DNA from: Chlorella sorokiniana
Taxonomy: Eukaryota > Chlorophyta > Trebouxiophyceae > Chlorellales > Chlorellaceae
Assembly (NCBI GenBank): GCA_025917655.1
Contig: CP084620.1
Span: 1,860,001 to 1,924,000 of the forward strand
DNA: 64,000 bases
Direction of reading: 5' to 3'
How positions within the stretch are numbered: the stretch's first letter is position 1; each line of letters begins with the position of its first letter. Made by a program: the position numbers and the translations under genes. The notes below the pieces were generated by a model, which searched no databases, was not told the DNA's origin, and saw only the letters and a program-made list of their open reading frames with translations. Shown here piece by piece: positions 57,422 to 64,000 of this stretch.

Positions 57422-58203
57422 AGCCCTTGCAAAGTGGCCATCACGCCCTCGAGATGAAAATTTACTTCCGTCCAGCAAACTTCTAAACGTTCTGCAAGAA
57501 CGAAGATCAGCTCGTCTGATCGAATGTTCCTTTTGCATATTGATGCCAGCCTGATGGCTACTGATGCAGTGCCCATTACAACAGCACCTCTACAGGCGCA
57601 TGGGTTGATGAAAAAGATATACACAGGGAGAAAGTCACAGACACGTGCGTAGGGTGCTCAGCGGCGGGATGAAGCAGGGGACAGGGGAGGGTTGGCATTC
57701 TTTGCAACAAACAACAGACGGCATCATTATCTCAATCGGCAAGAGGGACATCAGAGGTGAAGCTGGAGGGCAACCAGAGGTGCAACAGTCTCGTGTGGTT
57801 TGCACAAACATGCCGCACAAGCTGGGCCCTCTCACAGCAAACGTCCAGCAGGGCAAAAACATGAGGGGCAGGCAAATCCCTGGACCCCCAAGTGCGGGTG
57901 CCGCGGAGCAAGACAGAGGCGGCGACGAAATGCGGGAAGGAATCCGGGAAAAGTGTGACCGCCGCTGTTGAAGAGAAGGACGAACCTTGGATGGAGCTGG
58001 TGGGCAAGCGAAAAACTGCCGGGTGCAGGGCGTAGGGCGCCCTCCACCGGCCGCCCTCCAAAGTCGGTGCAACAAAACAGGGAGCGGAAAAGCCAATTGT
58101 TGGGTGGGCAACGCTCCGCTGCTCTCCCGCTCGCTGAAAAAATTCTGGCTTGCGCCGCTGTTGAGCCCACAGTTGCGTCCTCTCAGCGCGCCCGCCCAGA
58201 CAC
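57422..58203. other. Convergent intergenic region
   Basis: About 780 bp between the NEET stop and the GH36 stop. A plus-strand open frame at 57645-57971 has no motif support. It is presumed to contain both 3' UTRs; nothing else was recognised. Confidence 0.45.
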
Positions 58204-61200
58204 TCAGTAGGCGACGACCAGCCTCTGCTCGGAGCGCCCGGCGTGTAGGCTGCCCACCTGGGGCACCTGAACTGTCAGGCGGTCGCCCTGGTGCTCAAAC
58301 TGCACCTCAAACCCGTCCACGAAGCAGGCCTGTGGTTCGGCGGCGCGGGGGAGGCGGGCGATGGGTGTTTGAGCGCCTGAAGGCCGCCACAAGTAGCTGA
58401 CCCCACCTTGCGGTCAGGCAGGGCAGGCTGCAGCGACACACAACCGCAGGGCAGGCAGCCTGCGGGCGCTGCCGCTCAGCCAGCTGGGGACCCTGCCCCA
58501 CCTTGGGCCGATGGCTGCTGTAAGCCAGCAGCGTGCCGCGCCCCGCAACGCCAGGTGCACCAGCAGCTGCTCCGGGGCCTCGCCGTCCAGCGGCAGGTCT
58601 GGAAGGGGGGGGGGGGACACAACGGCAGAGATAGGTGCTCAGCGAGCATCAGCACCGCGGGCGGTCAGCTATGCTTGAGTCCTGGGCACGCAACCCCTCT
58701 GGTCGCGCCCTCGGTGCTGCCACCCACCCAGGGTCTCGAACGTGCTGCTGGAGGGCCCAACGCGCTCGACGTGCACCTCGCACACAGCGCCGCCGCTGTT
58801 CAGCATGTTGGTCAGGCCGATGGGCGCAAACTCGAGGCCGGCGGAGGAGGAGCCGCCAAACTCGTGGCGAGCGATGGGGACGATGGTGACCACGGTGGCT
58901 GTCCAGCCTGCAGCCATGGCGATGGTGGCCGGGGGTTGGGGCATGCGTGCCGGCTGGCCGCAGCAGGGCCCGGCATGCGGGGGCTGAGCTGGCACGTGGG
59001 GGCAGCCACGCCCCGTCCCTCCAGGCAGCGCACCACCCGCCGCCGCCGCAGCTCACCTTCCAGGCTGACGGGCACCCCTTGGTCCCATCGCAGGCGGTGC
59101 AGCTCCCGGGTGGAGTCGACATAGGCAGCAAAGTCAGGGGGAGGGCGCCACACGCCCCTCCTCGCCGTCGTCCTCCCCTGAAGTGAGGGGCAACTGCGCG
59201 GGGGCTGCCCGCTGCCGACCGCTGTGTGCGGGCCTGCCGGCGCAAAGCTCGCGCCGTGCAGGGCCCAGCTGCTGCTGGCGGCGGAGGAGGCGGCTGAGGC
59301 ACCGTTTGCCGTGGAGCCAGCCGAGTCGTCAAAGCTGCTGCTGGCGTCCATGCTGCCGCTGTGGCTGCCGCTGCCCGGGTCCGGCATGGCGGACACGAGC
59401 GGCACGCGGGCCGAGTGCCCGTCCGCCTGCTTGGGGCTGCTGTGCGCGCGGCGTGCGGCGCGCGACGCCGCCGCCGCCCCCTTGGCGCCGCCGCCGCCGC
59501 CAGCGCTCCTGCCACGTCGCACCCTGCTGCCTCCAGCTGCTGTCGGAACACTTCGACGTCGGTGGGGCGCACCAGAGCTGCAAGGTTGGAGAGGACGACG
59601 GGAGGCGGGTGCGAGGGTGGGCACGTCGCACGTCGATCAGAGAGCAAGCAAGATGTTGGGGTCCCAGGCAGCTCCGCGGCAAGTTCTGCGCTACCATGCG
59701 TGCCTGGGAGCCCCGATGGACCGGCAACCGCACAACATGGCCAGCACCCCACCAACCGCCCACAATGCAGCCGACGACAACACACACGCACCCTCCAGCT
59801 GTGGCGGCGAGCTCTGGTGGATGTGGAAGCGGCGGCGGGAGCGGTCCCAGGACGCGCCCTGCAGGTTGAACACGCCCACCACCCCGCCCACGCTGTTCAT
59901 GTTCCACACCTGCAGAGGGGGGCGGTGGGTGGGGGGTGGGGAGCGAGGCCGGTTGCTCGGCGGCAACTAGCACACAGCTGCAGCCGTTTGAGCCTCTGCC
60001 CTCGGAGTGGAACCGAAGCGAACCCCCTGCGGATGGCGCCCTGTGCGGTGCCCAGCATGCGCCCCACAGTCGCGGTGCTGCAGCTCCCGTGCAGCGCACG
60101 GCCCGCCCGGCCCCCACCTTGAGCAGCGAGGTACCGTCCCGCATGACGTCCCGCAGCAGGGAGTCGCGGGTGGGGCGCCCGGCAGCGCCGCGCGCAGCAC
60201 GGTGCCGTCGGGCAGCACCAGGCGGCGCAGCAGGTCGAAGGAGTGCGAGCCGGGGGCGTCAGACACGTAGACGGGGCCGCCGCTGACGGCGCGGGCGGCG
60301 GCGTGGATGTCGGCGGCCACGTGGCGGGAGGAGAACATGTCCCAGTCTGCGTGGAGGCGCAAGGGCGGGGGGGGATGTGTAGAGGGTGGGGGCCGTCCCG
60401 TTCGCGCCGTATGCATGGCGTGGGCGGCACTGCGCAGGCGAGGAGGCAGTGGCAGGCCGGCGCGGCGCCAGGCCTGCGCCCCCGCTCACCCGGCAGGGCC
60501 AGCGGCGACAGGAAGAGGCCGTTGAAGGCGCAGGCTGCCAGGTGCGGGATGTGGGAGGCACGGTCGGTGGGGTAGAAGTCGTCTGGGAGAAGGGGGGGAG
60601 AAGGGGGGCACGAAATGAACGCACAGCCACATCGGCAGTGAGAGCCAGCCAGGACGCATATGCCACCGGCTACAAAGCCCTTGGGCCGTCCTGCAAGCCA
60701 CCAGCAGCTCTGCACCCCCCCCCCCTTGCCGCCTCGCTCTCAGGCCCCCAGCACCTACCCGAGGCGCGCGCCACCGCGGTGTCCCTCCACCGGTAGATGT
60801 TTTCAGTGGAGTGGCACATGCAGTTGATGGCGTGGTTGTCGGCAAAGTGGGCGGCGATGCTGTCCTCCAGAGCGCGGTGCGCGGTCGCCGCCGCTGCGGG
60901 GCCGCCGCCGATGGAGGACCCCACCAGGCCCACGCCCGCCTGGCAGTCCACCTTGACGCCGCTCACGCCTGCAGGGGGGGCACGTTGACAGGAGGGACCT
61001 TGCAGGGCAGGCAGGCGAGCCAAACAGGCGCTGCTGCAGCAGCAGAGCACCGTGGCTGCGCTGTGCCCAGCACGCGGCCAGCGGTGCGAGGGCGGGTGCG
61101 GGGCAGGGCCGGGCCGGAGCCGGGGGTGCGGCGCGGCGCCCACCCGCGTCAGCCAGGTAGGCATGCATGTCGCTGAAGAGGGCGTCCACGCGCTGAGCCA

Positions 61201-63645
61201 CCGAAATGCCGCCCAGGATGCCGGGGTTCCAAGCCGTGCTGCAGACACGAGCGGGTGAGTGTTGATTGAGAGGGGGAGGGGTGGGAGGTGCTGGATCTGC
61301 CGGCACGGCGGGAGTCAGCGGCTGGCTGAAGACTGGTCCAGGGTTGGGGTTGGCGACATCACGGCAGTGGGGGCCCCACCTGGGCTCGATCTCGCTAAGG
61401 CCCGGGGTGGGCTTGGGGAAGTGCAGGGAGGGCTCGTATTTGGCCATGGCGGGGCGGTGGGCGACACGCCGCTCCAGTAGGCAGACAGGCCTGGGGGGCA
61501 GGTGGGCGGGGCGGGTGGGCGCACAGCGCACGCCCAGCAGGCTCCTGGGCCGCTCGGCGCAGCAGCAGCTGAGAGGCAGCCACACGCCGGCGGCCGCCTG
61601 GAAGCTCACCGTGCCAGCAGTAGACGTACTGCACCCCGTACCGCTTGCGCAGGTTCTCCACCACCGACTTGAGGTCCTCGCGGCGGCCCTGGGCAGGGGC
61701 AGGGCATGAGGGGGCCGGGTGCTGTTGGAGGCAGCACACAGGCTGTAGGGCAAAGCGCTGCGCGCGACAGGCCCAGCACACACACCCCTTGCTTTGGGCA
61801 GCAGGGCCGTCGCTGCAGAGCTGCAGCTGCGGCAGGAGGGGGAGGGGAAGCATCAGGGGGCGGGGGCGGCGTGCTCACCGACGACACGTCCTCGGGCGTG
61901 GCGTAGGGGGAGGAGAACTTGGCGTTGGCGCGCACGTCGGTGAGGCGGCGGGTGAAGTTGGTGGAGTCGGCGAAGAACTGCAGCATGGAGCCCTTGAGGG
62001 GCCCGGTGGTGAGGTAGGTGAAGAAACGGACGGGCCTGCATGGAAAAGGAGCGGGTGGGGGGGGTGCTACTGGTGAGCTGACGAGCAGGAGCGCTGGAGC
62101 GGGGGGCGGATTCCTCGTCGTTGCGCCGCTGCCTGCTGCGCCAGCCCGGCGGGCGAGGCTGCAGGGAGGGGGCAGGCTGGGCGGGGGTGCCGCCGCGGCT
62201 CACCAGGTGCCATGCTCCGCGGGGTCCACCACCCACTGGTAGAACAGCACCACCACCGCCTGGAAGGCGCCCACCAGCAGGCCCACCAGGTACTGCGGCG
62301 GGGGGGGGGCAGGGAGGGTGTCACGCGGAAGGGGAGAAGCGGGAGGCGCACGCGCAGGGCCTGACCGTCAATCATGGCCACGGAGGGCGCTGGCAGCGCT
62401 GCATTGCCCTGCCAGCGGCCGGCTGCCCGCTCCAGCGGCAAGCAGGCAGGCAGGCGCGGGAGGCTGCCACGGGACCCCGCAGCGTGGGCCCCACCTGGAA
62501 GGCGGTGGAGGCGGCGCGCAGGACCAGCGGGTGGCGCTTGGTGGGCACCAAGCCGCTCTCCTCGCCGCCGCCGACGCTGTGCTGGCGGGCGAGGGAGTGG
62601 TAGTCCACGCCGCTCAGGCCCAGATCGTCCTGGGGGGCCTGCGGGGAGGGGGAGGTGCAGAGAGGGGGCGGGGTTGAAGGGGCGTGCGGCGAGGGAGCGC
62701 AGCCACCCGCGGCAGCTGGGTAGCAGTGTGTGTGCAAGCCGTGAGAGCGGGTGAACGAGCGGGTGAGCGAGGCCCCCACAAGTGAAGCGCACCCGAGGCC
62801 CGGATCTCCTGCAGGTAGGCCCCCATGGCTGTGCCCGCGGGGATTTCGCGCGCCGCCTGCCCCAGCGCCTCCATCTCGCCCTCCAGGTAGGCCTCGCGCA
62901 GGGCGGCGTCCCCGGGCTGGCAGGGCGCAAGGGAGGGAGGGGAGGGGGAGGGGAGGGGTGTCTTGCAAGGGAACGACCAGCAGGAGGGCGAGGAGGGTGC
63001 AGGCCAGCGCAGCAGCGCAGTGCGTGGCACGCTTGTGTGGAAACGAGCGGGAGCCCCACGGCGGTATGCCCCGCCTCAGCCGCTCCGCGCCCACGGCTCA
63101 CCTTCTCCGCCTTTTCGCGCAGCACCCGCTGCTTCAGCTGCTCCGTGGGAATGTTGCGGCACGGCTCGTCCACCTCCGTGCACTGCCAGCCGTCGTCGAT
63201 GACCACCCAGCGCGGGGCGTGCCCCCGCTCGACAGGCTCTGCACCGCGTCCGACAGGCCCGAGGCGGAGACCGCGGAGTAGAAGCTGCGCAAGGGGGAGA
63301 GTGCGACATGGTTCAGGCCTCGGGTGCCAGAAGCAGTTGCGGTGGCAAAGCGATGCAAAGCGTCAGTATGGCAAAGCAATGGCTTGCATGCCGTCGGCGC
63401 CGCCCCCACCTGTCCCAGCTGCACCAGCCAAACACGTCCAGGTTGGGAGGCAGCTGCTTGTCGCTCAGCGGGCGCGCGCCGCCCGACAGGCGCGCCGCCG
63501 CCGCCACAGCCGCATCCAGCAGCGTGTACGGGTCGCGCCCGCCGCCAGCAGCACCGCGTCGTCAAAGTAGTCGGTCATGACGGTGTCGGAGCCGCTTTCC
63601 ATTCGCAGCTGCAGGACGGCATACGCGTGGTCCATGGTGCCCTTC
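58204..63645 (-). CDS. GH36 raffinose synthase / alkaline alpha-galactosidase (SIP) family
   Basis: Galactosyl-transferring or hydrolysing enzyme of the plant raffinose synthase/seed-imbibition family. Blocks in order are [20 protein letters not shown] (63570-63640), [10 protein letters not shown] (63410-63440), [47 protein letters not shown] and [19 protein letters not shown], whose Asp fits the nucleophile. Then come [113 protein letters not shown] and [20 protein letters not shown]. The stop is at 58204. The exon beginning at 63645 follows a CTGCAG acceptor. Its ATG at 63635 lies about 180 residues into the usual protein, so earlier exons probably lie past 64000. A one-base break is at GGGG 63214-63217. 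Raffinose synthase versus alpha-galactosidase activity cannot be decided here. Confidence 0.9.
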
Positions 63646-64000
63646 CTGCAGGCACAGCGGGGCGGGACGAGCGAGGGGTGGTTAGCGGCGGCATGCTGAG
63701 GGTGAGGGGCTCAGCAGGGGTGGAGATGCGTCATCTACGAGGCGTATCAGTCTCTGTCAGAGAGATTTTCGCTGCTGAATTTTGATTGTAGGATGCTAGG
63801 GCCTCGCACTGCTTAACACTCCCAGCGGACCAGCCTCCAGCAGCTTGGCTGTTGTTTTGTTGTATAAATTGGCAACAAAACATCTTTGATCTACGCTTAA
63901 GCCCGGTCGCGCCTCAATAGGCTTTTCGGCGACGTTGGCAGCGATCAAAGACGGCAGGCCTTTCGGCTCGCAGCGGCTTGCAGCAGGGGCGAAAAGCGGC
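63646..64000. other. Right edge: 5' intron or promoter of the GH36 gene
   Basis: No coding exon was recognised. The stretch 63700-63900 is AT-richer, and on the minus strand AATTTATAC near 63860-63870 looks TATA-like. It is either a long 5' intron of the GH36 gene or its promoter. Confidence 0.35.

Noticed and set aside
57645-57971. A 108-codon plus-strand frame between NEET and GH36
   Set aside because: No motif, and the antisense strand is equally open; taken as UTR/intergenic.

Overview
This window looks like nuclear DNA of a GC-rich green alga, probably a Chlorella-type trebouxiophyte. That placement is inferred from content; no species marker is visible. Supporting it are dense, short GT-AG introns (about 100-250 bp, acceptors usually ending CTGCAG) in almost every gene, high GC in exons, and a plant-lineage gene set: plant-type cryptochrome, arogenate dehydrogenase, chloroplast-type NEET protein, and a raffinose synthase/alkaline alpha-galactosidase. 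There are no operons, Shine-Dalgarno sites, CRISPR arrays, rRNA genes or recognisable tRNAs. Most long open frames on the strand opposite a gene are GC-driven shadows and are omitted.

Layout. 0-15.4 kb: a TOG/HEAT-repeat protein (minus), an RGG/UIM/SIM-like protein (plus), the second-largest subunit of RNA polymerase I (minus, 8 kb), and a second TOG protein (minus). 15.6-28 kb: a gelsolin-villin-headpiece protein (plus), GINS subunit SLD5 (plus), arogenate dehydrogenase (minus), RNA polymerase common subunit RPB8 (plus), and a guanylate-binding-protein-like GTPase (minus). 28-42 kb: an MFSD6-like transporter with a very large loop (plus), SSU-processome subunit UTP21 (minus), a class I/II aminotransferase (plus), and prefoldin subunit 4 (minus). 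42-58 kb: plant-type cryptochrome (plus), a UBL-UBA protein (minus), a secreted Fes1/SIL1-like ARM protein (plus), another ARM-repeat protein (minus), a DCAF15-like protein (plus), and a NEET iron-sulfur protein (plus). 58-64 kb: a GH36 raffinose synthase-like gene (minus), whose 5' end may lie beyond the right edge.

Genes mostly alternate in strand, giving head-to-head pairs over 0.2-0.65 kb and tail-to-tail pairs. RPA2, RPB8 and UTP21 all serve rRNA synthesis and processing. Two ubiquitin-linked proteins (UBL-UBA and DCAF15-like), a UIM-like protein, prefoldin and the Fes1-like factor add a proteostasis theme, but nothing shows that these genes act together.

A technical point affects every gene model. 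Many unmistakably conserved proteins change frame inside an exon, and the frame is usually restored by adding one base to a short homopolymer. This is seen in RPA2, GBP, aminotransferase, cryptochrome, Fes1-like, ARM, DCAF15-like, NEET and GH36. The best reading is residual single-base deletions in a draft assembly, not decay of all these genes. Gene spans below run from the chosen start to the stop codon and include introns. I found no convincing new multi-gene system; the most unusual single items are listed as findings.
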